A program made the position numbers and the translations under genes. From positions 1,924,501-1,988,500 of the forward strand of contig NC_089456.1 of assembly GCF_026210795.1 (NCBI RefSeq): 64,000 nucleotides of DNA, read 5' to 3'. This DNA is from Rhizophagus irregularis. Lineage: Eukaryota > Glomeromycota > Glomeromycetes > Glomerales > Glomeraceae. Positions 45,040 through 55,599 of this stretch are shown here, piece after piece. Each line of letters starts with the position of its first letter. The stretch's first letter is position 1. The notes under the pieces are model-generated. The model did not search any database, had not been told where the DNA came from, and saw nothing but the letters and a program-made list of their open reading frames with translations.

Positions 45040-45400
45040 AATTGAAAGAAAAAACTCTTTTTGACGATCTTTCGGACCAAAATTTTTACGAAAGAAAATT
45101 TTTATTACGAAAACTAGGGTAATTTGGTATTGTTAGTGAGTTATAATATAATTATTGCATTATTCAGTAATTATTTATATATATTTTAAGTAATATAATA
45201 GGGTTTATATTAAAAAGTTGATTTGTATTTTGTATATTTATCAAATAATAAATTTTATGGTTTATTTTGAGTTTATTAGTTTTATTAAAGAAATATTATA
45301 TTTAATGATCAAAATGAATTAATCCTGTAACATGTTAAATGGTAATAATATAAAGATAAATATAAATATAATAGTTTGTATTGATTTTAATAAAATATTA
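45040..45400. other. Intergenic, nothing recognised
   Basis: AT-rich sequence with no recognisable gene or element. Confidence 0.4.
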
Positions 45401-45409
45401 GATATGATG

Positions 45410-45538
45410 ATAATGTTAAGTATACGTCAAGGTTGCATGGATGATCTCCCTCCTGAATATTATCAAAAATTAATTGATAGTATGCCTCAGAGGGTCAATG
45501 CTGTTATTTTCGCGAATGGATATAGAATTAATTATTAA
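45410..45538 (+). pseudogene. Tc1/mariner transposase C-terminal remnant
   Basis: The reading frame contains DLPPEYYQKLIDSMPQRVNA followed by VIFANGYRINY, a close fit to the conserved C-terminal end of Tc1-like DDE transposases (the segment after the catalytic domain). The preceding sequence, where the DDE residues should be, is AT-rich and unrelated, so only the tail survives. About 100 bp downstream, GTGGCCGGATCATTTAGGCC (45635-45654) resembles a terminal inverted repeat of such elements. Confidence 0.75.
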
Positions 45539-46659
45539 ATTTTTGTAAAATTCAATAAAGGAAAGCGTAATGAACATGTTAAATTTTTATTTTCATTTTA
45601 TAAAACATATAAAAATTTTTTAATTTTGAAAAGTGGCCGGATCATTTAGGCCACCATCTGTATGTAACATGATCTGTCCATGTTATTTGATTGGTGGTCG
45701 GGTCATATTATACACAATTCTTTATTGCTAATATAATTTTCCGGTTAATGAAATTTTAATCACTTTTTTTACAAAAAAACTTAGTTTATATTAATGATAA
45801 TTTTTCTATTCCCATCCTCTTGGAATGAATGATGCAGCTATCCAGTTATTTTCAGTTTTTGTAATTACAAATTTTTTTTAAATGAATATTATTCCTTTTT
45901 CAGTCAAAGCCAATTTTTTTTCCATCATTGTAATTCTTTTATTTATTTAGTATTTTTAATAATTTTTTTATCACTATAAAAATTTGTTTTTAAATTTTCT
46001 ATTAATAAAAGTGTTAATGACGATAATTATGATGATAGTGAAGAATAATAATAATGAGAAATAATTACAATAGTTAATCCAATGAGAATTAATTCTAATA
46101 TCATGTGATTTAAATAATGATACTATTTAGGAAATAAATGATGTAATTATGCAGGGCAAAATATTCGCGATCAAAGTCCAGTTAACATATAATTATGCAG
46201 GCAATGCAGACAATTGTAATTTTATATTATATTTTAAAACATTGCAATTTAATTAAGGAATAAGGATAAGCATATTATATTTTAAAAATAGTGCAATTTA
46301 ATTAAGGAATAAGGATAAGCATATTATATTAGAATCAATAAGTTTTAAGGACTTCGTTAATTAAATTTATTACATTAGATCAATAAATTTTAAGAACTGC
46401 ATTACAAAAAAAATTTAGAACTGCGTTAATTAAATTTATTACATTAGAATCAAAACTGTGTTTATTTTGTTACAAATACTTTAATTATGTAGAATGTTAT
46501 TATGTTCATCAGTCCATGTTTTAAACATTATAACGAATTTTAAAATTAGTATAAATATTATGAAATTTGAAGTATATAGGATTTTTTTTTCGCAATTCAA
46601 AACCAAATTGTATTTTAATTTTTAATTTTCAAGTTACGAAAAAATCATAAAAATAAAAA
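45539..46659. other. Intergenic with short tandem duplications
   Basis: Two direct copies of a ~50-bp sequence containing AATTAAGGAATAAGGATAAG at about 46251 and 46301, then two copies of GTTAATTAAATTTATTACAT near 46374 and 46425. 45635-45655 is a possible Tc1-type terminus. No gene. Confidence 0.5.
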
Positions 46660-47333
46660 ATGGCAGCATTAGTACCTTTTGTTCCACTACCACCACCACC
46701 ATTCCAATGGACGATTAATGCTGCTAGGCAGTTAATCGCGAAGTGAAGAAACTTACATCAGCAATTCGAAAGAATTGCGAACCATCACCATGTAAATGCA
46801 TGGACAATAATAGCAAATAGGGTGTTCGCTGCAATTGGATTTGCAGCGACACCCAGGCAATGCTCTACAAAATGGAATGCCCTTAAACGAGGTTATGAAA
46901 ATCTCAGTAGGTTAATAAATAATAATGATGACGACATTCCTATTGTAAGCCTAAATAGTTTCGATAGAGCGTGTTTCGCTGATATGAACGATGAATTCTG
47001 GTTACAAACTGGTAATTATTATTAATTATTATTTTAAATTAATTTTATTTAGGCAATTCATTCAATTCTTAATATTTTTATTGGATTTTAGATCTGTTTA
47101 GACGAGAGTATCGACGGCAGCATACTGCGCATGATCGACGTCGATATGAATATAGATTGCGAAGGGAAAGAAGAAGGTCGCGATCTAGGTCTCGATCAAG
47201 AAGTAGATCAAGAAGTAGAGATAGAAGACGAGATAGAAGTAGAGATAGAAGACGAGACAGAAGTAGAGATAGAAGACGGGATAGAAGTAGAGATAGGAGA
47301 AGAGGTAGAAGCAAGTCCCCACATAGAAGATAA
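46660..47333 (+). pseudogene. Myb/SANT-like plus RS-domain protein, one in-frame stop
   Basis: Exon 1 46660-47011, 80-bp intron (GTAATT..TTTTAG), exon 2 47092-47333; 197 codons. Residues about 15-95 look like a Myb/SANT or trihelix DNA-binding domain (WTINAARQLIAK, AWTIIANRVF, FAATPRQCSTKWNALKRGYE). Exon 2 is an arginine/serine domain (RRERRRSRSRSRSRSRSRSR then four DRRRDRSR-type repeats) ending SPHRR; RS domains are typical of splicing regulators. Codon 29 is TGA (46744-46746), in place of an expected arginine (CGA by one C-to-T change). Either the gene was recently disabled or the stop is bypassed. The start follows AAAAAA and precedes a proline-rich leader (VPLPPPPFQW). The pairing of DNA-binding and RS modules is unusual. 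Confidence 0.7.
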
Positions 47334-47499
47334 AGATATTAAATTTTAATTTTTATTATATTTTTAATCGTATAATTTATTAGTTTAATATTAAATATTA
47401 TAAAATAAATATTTACATACAAAAAATCATATTGTCTTTATTCTTATAAATTGTTTAAATGCCGAAACTCTAATTAAATCATATAGAAAGTATTGCCAA

Positions 47500-48800
47500 A
47501 ATTCCAAAACAGTTAAGAAGTCGATTTCCTTTGACCAAAATGTTCAAAATACGTTCTGAAGTGACAAAACAGAAAAAATAAAATTCATGAATGAGTACCG
47601 TTGTGAAAAACGTGAATAACCCTTCAAGTATTAACTGTACCTTCATGAAAATTAATATCCAAACAGATTATGACCCACTGAAAAACTTTCAATTAATATA
47701 AGTAGTCAATTTACTTTGACTAAAATGCTCAAAATACGCTCTGAAGTGACAAAATGGAAAAAATAAAATTCGTGAATGAGTATCGTTGTGAAAAACGTAA
47801 ATAACCCTTCAAGTATTAACTGTACCTTCATGAAAACTAATATTCAAACAGATTATAACTCGCTAAACAACTTTCAATTAATATAAGAAGTTGATTTACT
47901 TTGACTAAAGTGCCTAAAATACGCTCTGAAGTGACAAAACAGAAAAAATAAAATTCGTGTTGTGAAAAACGTGAATACCCTTCAAGTATTAACTGTACCT
48001 TCATGAAAATTAATATCCAGGCAGATTATGACCCGCTGGACAACTTTTAATTAATATAAGAAGTCGATTTACTTTGACTAAAGTGCTCAAGATACGCTCT
48101 GAAGTGACAAAACAGAAAAAATAAAATTCGTGAATGAGTATCGTTGTAAAAAACGTGAATAGTTCTTCAAGTATTAACTGTACCTTCGTGAAAATTAATA
48201 TCCAAGTAGATTATCACCTGCTGAACAACATTCAATTAATATAAGAAGTCGATATACTTTGTCTAAAGTGCTCAAAATACGCTCTGAAGTGACAAAACGG
48301 AAAAAATAAAATTCGTGAATGAGTACCGTTGTGAAAAACGTGAATAACTCTTCAAGTATTAACTGTACCTTCATGAAAACCAATATTCGAACAGATAATT
48401 ACTCGCTGAATAACATTCAATTAATATAAGAAGTCGATTTACTTTGACTAAAGTGCCGAAAATACGCTCTAAAGTGATAAAATAGAAAAAATAAAATTCC
48501 GTTGTGAAAAACATGAATAACTCTTCAAGTATTAACTGTACCTTAATGAAAATTAATGTCCAAGCAGATTATGACCCGCCAAAAAACTTTCAATTAATAT
48601 AAGAAGTCGATTTACTTTGACTAAACTGCCCAAAATACGCTCTGAAGAGTAAAAAAAAATTTGTAACTTAGTACTATCATGTAAAAATGTAAATAACTCC
48701 AAAAATATTAACTGTGCTTTCATGTAGATTAATATCTTAACAGCTTCAAACTTGCTGAACTACTTTCAATTAAAGAGCAAGATTTACTTTGGCCAAAATG
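47500..48800. repeat. ~185-bp satellite, seven to eight copies
   Basis: Units start at ATATAAGAAGTCGATTTACT near 47513, 47699, 47884, 48058, 48243, 48428, 48601 and 48775 (the last degenerate). Each contains CGCTCTGAAGTGACAAAA, AAAATAAAATTCGTGAATGA, GTTGTGAAAAACGTGAATA and TTCAAGTATTAACTGTACCT. Two units lack a 12-bp GAATGAGTAYCG and measure about 173 bp. No coding potential. Similar to a nucleosome-length satellite. Confidence 0.9.
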
Positions 48801-49640
48801 CTCAAACCATAATTTGAAATATGTGTAAACAAACTATAATATTTGTTTATATTTAAATTCTGAGTTATTTAATTTAAATGTGTTTGTGTTTATATTTAAG
48901 GAAAAAAAATAATATTTTACTTCTATTTTATTAGGTTTTTGTAAATGAAAAGACAAAAAAATAATCAGCTGAAAAAATAAAAAAATTCTTTGTTAATAAC
49001 CGTAATACATGATCACATGTTGCAATATTAAAATCGGAAATCCTATATTTAAATTGGTAATACGTATTACATATATGACCGATAGGCCAAATTATATCTC
49101 CTGCTATTACAATTGTAAAATAATATTAAAATTATGAATAAATTAAAAGTTTTTCTAATTTGAAAAATGCAAATCTTTCTGAATTACTCAAATTTTCAAA
49201 TCTGTTTATTATAGTATAATCAATAGTTAATTTTCACTGCAAAATCTCCTAGGAATGGATAAATAAATACATATAAAATTTACTACCCAGTAAGGTTTTT
49301 TTGGATGGTTCTAACCTCTACTTATTATTTATTTTATTTATTTTATTTTTTTTATAGAGAGAAATTGTCATAATACATGTATTATTTTAAAATTAACATT
49401 TTAAAAATTAAATTGAAAAACTATAATTTATTAATTAACAATAAAATGTTTTTTGTTAAAATTATTTAAAAATTTTTTAAATTATAGCGAAAATGCTACA
49501 ACAGTAAATAATATTATAATAGCGAAATTGATCAGCAAACAAATGAAAACATGCAAATATTGAATGATGTCTCAATTTAACAGGTATTTTCAGTGGCACA
49601 GGAAGAGTTTTTGTGAAAAGTTGGCATTAGAAGTTTTTTT
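48801..49640. other. Intergenic, nothing recognised
   Basis: AT-rich sequence between the satellite and the LINE insertion. No gene or repeat recognised. Confidence 0.45.
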
Positions 49641-49652
49641 CATTGTCATTGT

Positions 49653-49700
<48 letters not shown>

Positions 49701-49917
49701 GGTTAACGAAAAATTTATTTATTATAAAAAGAAACATTACAGCACGTGTCATTAGTTTGATAACAGTAATAGAATAAATCTACATAACAATAATACAAAA
49801 CTAAACATCTAGAATATACTAAAAATTACTATATTCCTGATGAACCAGGATAACTAAACAAAAATAAGAAAAAATTAAAAAAAATCAACCCATTTGGGCG
49901 AAAATAAAAGAAAATAT

Positions 49918-52900
49918 TTAAAAAATAAAATAAAATAAAATAAAAGAAAAAATTATTTGAATAGTATACTGATTAACACGAACTATAAAATCCAAAGGTT
50001 CTATATTAAAATATATATTATTCAAAAGCCCTTCTACCTTTTGATAGACTTTATGATTAATATCTTTTTTAACTATATTTTTATCATAACTATAATGTTT
50101 TTTATCTTCTTTAGTAACACCTAAACTTATTTCTTTATCTTTTTGTAAATCACATCTATCAACCCAAATTTTATGTGTAGAATCAAAAACGAAATCTAAA
50201 AATTTAACTCCAGTTTCAAATATATGAACTTTAGTCATTTTAATTTCTTGTCGTAAGAAATCAGCTAATAATTTAGGAAATAAGCCTTTAATAATATCCA
50301 CGAAAGTTAATTTATTATTATTAACTTTAACTTCCCCAAATGATTCGTTTATAAATAAGTCAATTATTTTAGTTTCATCGAAGGTATATATATCGTATTC
50401 TTTGATTTTTTCAATTAAACATATAATCGAATAATATATAATATTTCTCATTCTTTTACGATTTGAATAACAACGCCAAACATGTCCAAAAGTTTCTTTT
50501 TTACGCTCACAGACCGGACATTTCCAATCCTTATATATATCAAAATTAGTCAATTTTCTTTGTTCTACAGTTGGAATTTCTTCAATTAAATTCTTAATTT
50601 TATAACGACGTCGTTTAGTTGTGTGAAAATTAGTTTGTAAAACATTTTCATTTTCCTTTAAGAATTCAAAAGTAATTGCCCATTCTACGCTATCTATTGT
50701 ATATTTTCGATTTCTTTGAAGATTAAAAAATTTTTCTAAATTTAAAATTTCATTATAATATCGTATGAAACGTCTAATCGGTTTTTCGATAATAATATTA
50801 TTCCATGTAAGCATATATTCGATTTTATCGAGTTGAAAAAAATTAAAATTAACCGAATATACCCTATTTCTATCTGAATAACGACCTTTAATTTGTTGAT
50901 CTAAAAAATTGTGATATAAATCATCGTCATGTGCTTTGATTTTAGTAATTTTTGGTATAATTATTTCATTTAAGTCTATAAATTGTCGAATTAATGCCCA
51001 AATATAAATGTTATTTTGTGTTTTTAGTAATTTACGTGTATTATAAATTTCAGTTTTGCATATAATATCATTAAAATAATTAAAAATAAATTCATTATCT
51101 GTAATTATCTCAACATTACTAATATTATGAACAATAATCAATGCGATTATAAAACTTGTCACTTCTGCTTTACTTGGAGAAATCCAATGTTCAATGTTAA
51201 CGTAAAATTCATCAATTAATTTATGGTCTTTATCGTAAAAATGTAAACCAGCTATACCATCAATATTCTCTGTTCCATTATTTATAACAGAACCATCTAT
51301 ATATACAAAAATTTGTTCTCCCAATTGTTGGATTAATTTGTAGTTGATGACGTTTAACTTTTCGATCGTTAAGTTCTTATTAAATTTTTCTTTTTTAACA
51401 TATTTTTCTATACAATTATGCGTTGATTTTTGCATATTAGATTCAAAAATATTTAATCTAATATCATCTTGTTTAAAAAGCATTGGTTCTATAATAAAAT
51501 TATGTTCATGCCATATATTTGACTCAATATGTGATTGAATAATATCTGGTACTATATATGAATCAGTTTCATGTATTATCATTGCATGTGAATGTAAATA
51601 ATTTTCAAGAAAATAAACATCTTCTATTCTCAATTTAACTAAACAATTACTTTGCTTATGTATTCTTTCAAGGGGACCAAGGGTGCTTGTTTCATCCAAA
51701 AAACATCCTAAACATTTTTTTAAACCCATAAATAAGTCATCTGGATTATTAACCGTTATATAATGTTCCAATACTATATCGTTAGATCCCAAATTGTAAT
51801 TTTTACCATAAACTAAAATTATATCATTATGTAACTTCTTTTTTCCAAAAATAAAACCATTATTTATAGGTTCTGAGTCTAAATTCATTTTAGTTAAAAT
51901 TGTTCCTTTTAAATTATGAGCAAAACTAGTGCCTATTTTATTCGTAGCTTCAATAGAAATTCGTCTCTTTATAACTTCATTGTTATCTAAAATACAATCT
52001 TCTATAATTTTCCAACTTTTTTCAATTAAAGATCTATTTGGACTAAAAAATTTTTTAAATCGTTTTCCCAAAATTTCTTTTAACGTTAATAAATTTTTTC
52101 CATCTAACGTTAAAATTTGATCTGCAAACATAATATTGAGTTTTTTTATTGATCTTAAATTTTTGAAATAAATTTCTTCAGGTAAAATATCTTTAATTAA
52201 AATATTCCCTCCAATTATTTCCATTTTATCTATCGTATCGTTAATAGCAATGCTAAAATTTTGAGTCTTTAACATTTTGATACACTCTAATATATAATGA
52301 TTTTTTAATTGCGTCGTGAAAATTTTCTTATATCTAATAATATCTTTTTCTTGTAATGAATAAATAGGATTATCGTTTAAAAATAACAATTGTTGAAGAT
52401 TATATAAACGAATTTTTGTGATCATTCCCAATTCATTTTTATCATTAATTTGCAAGATAAAATTAGTCGTTTTTGCTTGTAATTGATTATCCTCAATATT
52501 TTTAACATTAAACATTTCTTTTAAGTGAACTATTGAATTCGGTGTAGTTTTCATAAATTTTAACTTATGTTTAAATAAAATACGAAATTTAGCCATAATT
52601 TTGTTACATTCATATTCTGATAAAATAATTAGTTGTGCCCTATACTCAATTCTTGGAATGATTAAGACATTAAAGATAAAAGCCATTTGTTTATCTGTTA
52701 ATTTTTTTCGTAAGATCATTGAATCGCAGCAATTATTAATTTCATTTTTAATTTGATCAATCACATGATTTCTTCGATTAAAAGCGTTGAACCACACTCC
52801 TAGTAATCTAATTGATCCTTTTTTACTAGTAGGTTTAATATTAACTATCGATTTTCCAAAACTCAAAGATAATGATTCTGGGATATATTTTTTTCTTAAT

Positions 52901-55593
52901 AATAATTCTGATTTATCCTTATTGATTTTTATATCATTAAGATTATAAAAAGTGTCAGCAATTGATAAAATTTTTTCTAAATTTTCCTGGTTTCCAGCCA
53001 TGAAATTTGTATCATCCATATACGCTAAACCTGGAAAGTTAAAATTAATCTTTTCTTCGACATTATCATAAATATTATTAACTTTAAAACCATCTATATC
53101 GTAACCTAGATTTGAATTCTTAATTTTTGTCAATAAAGGATCGTAGTAAATAATCCACAAGAGCGGTGAAATTATCTCCCCTTGATCAATCCCGCATTGC
53201 ATATTAAAGGCGTCTGTTAAACCATAAGGTGTAAAAACTTTGTTTTTCCGTCCAAATGATAGACCTGTTAATAAATTAATTAATTCTACTGGAAATTTAA
53301 TTCTTTTCATTGCTTTTTCAAGCATAAAAACATTAATCCGATCATAAGCCTTTGACATGTCAAGAGCAAGAATCCATAATTCTTTATCACGTTCGTTACT
53401 ATGTTGAATTATCTCATTAATTATTCGTAATGGTTCAAAAGTTGAATTTAGGGGCAAGCCCGCGTATTGGTATCCTTGTAAAATTTGATGTTCTACCATT
53501 ATCTTCGAGATACGTTTTGTAATTATTTTCATCATAACTTTTCTAGCTGTTTCCAATAACGTGATTGGCCTAGTATTATTTAATCTATACCCCCAAGGTT
53601 TCGGCTTTGGGATCGGATATATATTTGCTAGTTTCCAGTCTTCAGGCATTATTTGATTACGTAAAACATCATTTATAATATCTCTTAATAAATGATTAAA
53701 TTCTGACGGAGCCTTTTTAATTTCATCATATGCAATTCCTGTTGGCCCCACTGCTTTTTTAATTGGTAAATCTTTGATTACGATATCCCATTCATCATCG
53801 GTTATTGGTTCAAGACAATTATTATAAATTAATTCATTAATTGATCTTATAGGTTCATATTCATCAGACCACTCTTGTAAATCATCTATTGTACGATTTT
53901 TCGACCCTGCTGCATTTTGAAAATGATCTTTAGTTATGTCTTTGATTTTATTTTCATCAGTAACTAAAATACTGTTTCCATCTTCGTCATCAATTAAAAC
54001 TCTATCTATAAAAATTTTTTTCATTTCATTTTCAGTAATATTATCAATCATTCTTCGTTGATTATCTGCCAAATCTGCACAACGTTTATCTATGGCTTCT
54101 TTAATTTTATCATTTTTTAGATTAAACATTTCCAATGAAAATTTTGAAAATAAAGTATCGTATATCTCATTTAATTCCTTAACATATTGACCTATTAAAA
54201 ATCGACTTAATCTATGTTGTAATAAGAGATATGTTGAATTCACTTCATCTATTGAATGTCTTTTAACTAAATGTTTTAAATAATTATTGTAGTATTTCCA
54301 ATTTAGAGCGAGTTTTTCAAAACTCAATTTCTTTTTAAATTTTCTTCTTAAATATACAATATATCGTAAATCTTTATATAATTGTGTATGTTGAAATGTT
54401 TTGTCACGGTCAACATTAACTATAATTTCTTTAGATCGAATATGTTGTTGTTTAATTTTCAATAAATTATTTTTAAAAAACGACCACTTTTCTTCAATCG
54501 AACCATTTAAATTAAAAGAAGTAGCAACCTTTTTTAAGTCATCTTGAAAATTTAAAAGATCTTTTTCTTCAGTATTATCAAAATCAAAAATATATCTAAT
54601 TAAATTTACATTAGTCGTATTCATTTTTTTTGTCTGTAAAATCGGATAGATCAAATCTTCATTAATAAAATCAAAAGTTAATAAGGCATGATCCGTTTTA
54701 ATTATATCTCTTATATTAATAATTTTTGCCTTCGATGTTTTCGTAAAAAGATTTTCTGATATCCATATATAATCAATTCTTGATTTGAAACGACCAAAGT
54801 AAGTCATTATATCTTTTGTATTGTCCATGTCATAAGTTTCCTTATGAACATCCCATAAATTAAGATTTTCTAATTTCTGAAAAATTTTCAACATTTTTGG
54901 CACAGATTGTTTATTATCAAGTCGTTTTTTAAACTTTCTATATTGTAAATTAAAATCACCACAACAAATGATTTCCATTTTTTTAGATTTAGCTATTTTA
55001 ATATGATTAATCACATGTGTATTCATATTAATTTTGTTGTTTATATCTACACCCGTACGATGATTAGCTAAATTATAAAATAATATTAAGCGTAATTTTT
55101 TATTATTTTTAAAGGAAAAGTCCACTATTAATATTCGTCCATTAATTTTTTCTATATTGAATATATGTTTTTCTAAATTATTTCGTATTATAAGCATAAC
55201 TCCTTTTCCAATAGCATTTTTATTATCATTATGTGAAATAATTTTGTATCCAGCTTTATCTGCATTGAAAAAATTAATTTCTTTATCAGCTTTTTGTGTT
55301 TCTGTAATGCCCATTATATCGACACCATTTTTTCTTATATAGTCAAAAATATTGTTCAATTTATATTCTGTTAAGGTACATATATTAAGCACCGCTATTT
55401 TTGTAAAATATTTCTGATTATCGTGCTCGTTAAACATATCTATGTTATTGTTAATTTGATTTGGAATTGTATTATCTTCCATTAAGTTTGTTTTTTTCTT
55501 CTTTTTCTTTTTTCTTTTATAATTAATTAAATGTGGGGGTGGATTGTTAGAATAATTATTAATTAAATTATTATTATTGGGTTGTACAATCAT
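49918..55593 (-). CDS. L1 ORF2: endonuclease, reverse transcriptase, RNase H
   Basis: 1891 residues, uninterrupted. An apurinic-type endonuclease occupies about residues 65-320 (ITETQ near 97, CGDFN at 211-215, SRIDYIW, TDHALLTFD), nicking the target. The reverse transcriptase follows at about 620-930 (PIPKPKPWGYRLNNTRPITL, LALDMSKAYDRI, GIDQGEIISPLLW, and the catalytic AYMDD at 857-861). An RNase H domain follows at about 1425-1580 (VYIDGS at 1430, KAEVTSF, ITDN, KAHDDDLYHNFLDQQ). A C-terminal CCHC-like knuckle lies near 1692 (CPVCERKKETFGHVWRC). The start ATG is only 6 nt after the ORF1 stop, fitting termination-reinitiation. All catalytic motifs seen are intact. The poly-lysine stretch near residue 27-33 is coded by A-runs. 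Confidence 0.95.
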   Translation of the reverse strand: MIVQPNNNNLINNYSNNPPPHLINYKRKKKKKKKTNLMEDNTIPNQINNNIDMFNEHDNQKYFTKIAVLNICTLTEYKLNNIFDYIRKNGVDIMGITETQKADKEINFFNADKAGYKIISHNDNKNAIGKGVMLIIRNNLEKHIFNIEKINGRILIVDFSFKNNKKLRLILFYNLANHRTGVDINNKINMNTHVINHIKIAKSKKMEIICCGDFNLQYRKFKKRLDNKQSVPKMLKIFQKLENLNLWDVHKETYDMDNTKDIMTYFGRFKSRIDYIWISENLFTKTSKAKIINIRDIIKTDHALLTFDFINEDLIYPILQTKKMNTTNVNLIRYIFDFDNTEEKDLLNFQDDLKKVATSFNLNGSIEEKWSFFKNNLLKIKQQHIRSKEIIVNVDRDKTFQHTQLYKDLRYIVYLRRKFKKKLSFEKLALNWKYYNNYLKHLVKRHSIDEVNSTYLLLQHRLSRFLIGQYVKELNEIYDTLFSKFSLEMFNLKNDKIKEAIDKRCADLADNQRRMIDNITENEMKKIFIDRVLIDDEDGNSILVTDENKIKDITKDHFQNAAGSKNRTIDDLQEWSDEYEPIRSINELIYNNCLEPITDDEWDIVIKDLPIKKAVGPTGIAYDEIKKAPSEFNHLLRDIINDVLRNQIMPEDWKLANIYPIPKPKPWGYRLNNTRPITLLETARKVMMKIITKRISKIMVEHQILQGYQYAGLPLNSTFEPLRIINEIIQHSNERDKELWILALDMSKAYDRINVFMLEKAMKRIKFPVELINLLTGLSFGRKNKVFTPYGLTDAFNMQCGIDQGEIISPLLWIIYYDPLLTKIKNSNLGYDIDGFKVNNIYDNVEEKINFNFPGLAYMDDTNFMAGNQENLEKILSIADTFYNLNDIKINKDKSELLLRKKYIPESLSLSFGKSIVNIKPTSKKGSIRLLGVWFNAFNRRNHVIDQIKNEINNCCDSMILRKKLTDKQMAFIFNVLIIPRIEYRAQLIILSEYECNKIMAKFRILFKHKLKFMKTTPNSIVHLKEMFNVKNIEDNQLQAKTTNFILQINDKNELGMITKIRLYNLQQLLFLNDNPIYSLQEKDIIRYKKIFTTQLKNHYILECIKMLKTQNFSIAINDTIDKMEIIGGNILIKDILPEEIYFKNLRSIKKLNIMFADQILTLDGKNLLTLKEILGKRFKKFFSPNRSLIEKSWKIIEDCILDNNEVIKRRISIEATNKIGTSFAHNLKGTILTKMNLDSEPINNGFIFGKKKLHNDIILVYGKNYNLGSNDIVLEHYITVNNPDDLFMGLKKCLGCFLDETSTLGPLERIHKQSNCLVKLRIEDVYFLENYLHSHAMIIHETDSYIVPDIIQSHIESNIWHEHNFIIEPMLFKQDDIRLNIFESNMQKSTHNCIEKYVKKEKFNKNLTIEKLNVINYKLIQQLGEQIFVYIDGSVINNGTENIDGIAGLHFYDKDHKLIDEFYVNIEHWISPSKAEVTSFIIALIIVHNISNVEIITDNEFIFNYFNDIICKTEIYNTRKLLKTQNNIYIWALIRQFIDLNEIIIPKITKIKAHDDDLYHNFLDQQIKGRYSDRNRVYSVNFNFFQLDKIEYMLTWNNIIIEKPIRRFIRYYNEILNLEKFFNLQRNRKYTIDSVEWAITFEFLKENENVLQTNFHTTKRRRYKIKNLIEEIPTVEQRKLTNFDIYKDWKCPVCERKKETFGHVWRCYSNRKRMRNIIYYSIICLIEKIKEYDIYTFDETKIIDLFINESFGEVKVNNNKLTFVDIIKGLFPKLLADFLRQEIKMTKVHIFETGVKFLDFVFDSTHKIWVDRCDLQKDKEISLGVTKEDKKHYSYDKNIVKKDINHKVYQKVEGLLNNIYFNIEPLDFIVRVNQYTIQIIFSFILFYFIF

Positions 55594-55599
55594 TAAGAT

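Noticed and set aside
47131-47349. Open frame rich in E, D, V and I over the RS repeat
   Set aside because: It is another frame of the arginine/serine repeat of the spliced gene at 46660-47333, which has the splice sites and upstream domain.
47500-48800. Regular repeats as a possible CRISPR array
   Set aside because: The whole 185-bp unit is repeated with no unique spacers, and the genome is eukaryotic; it is a satellite.
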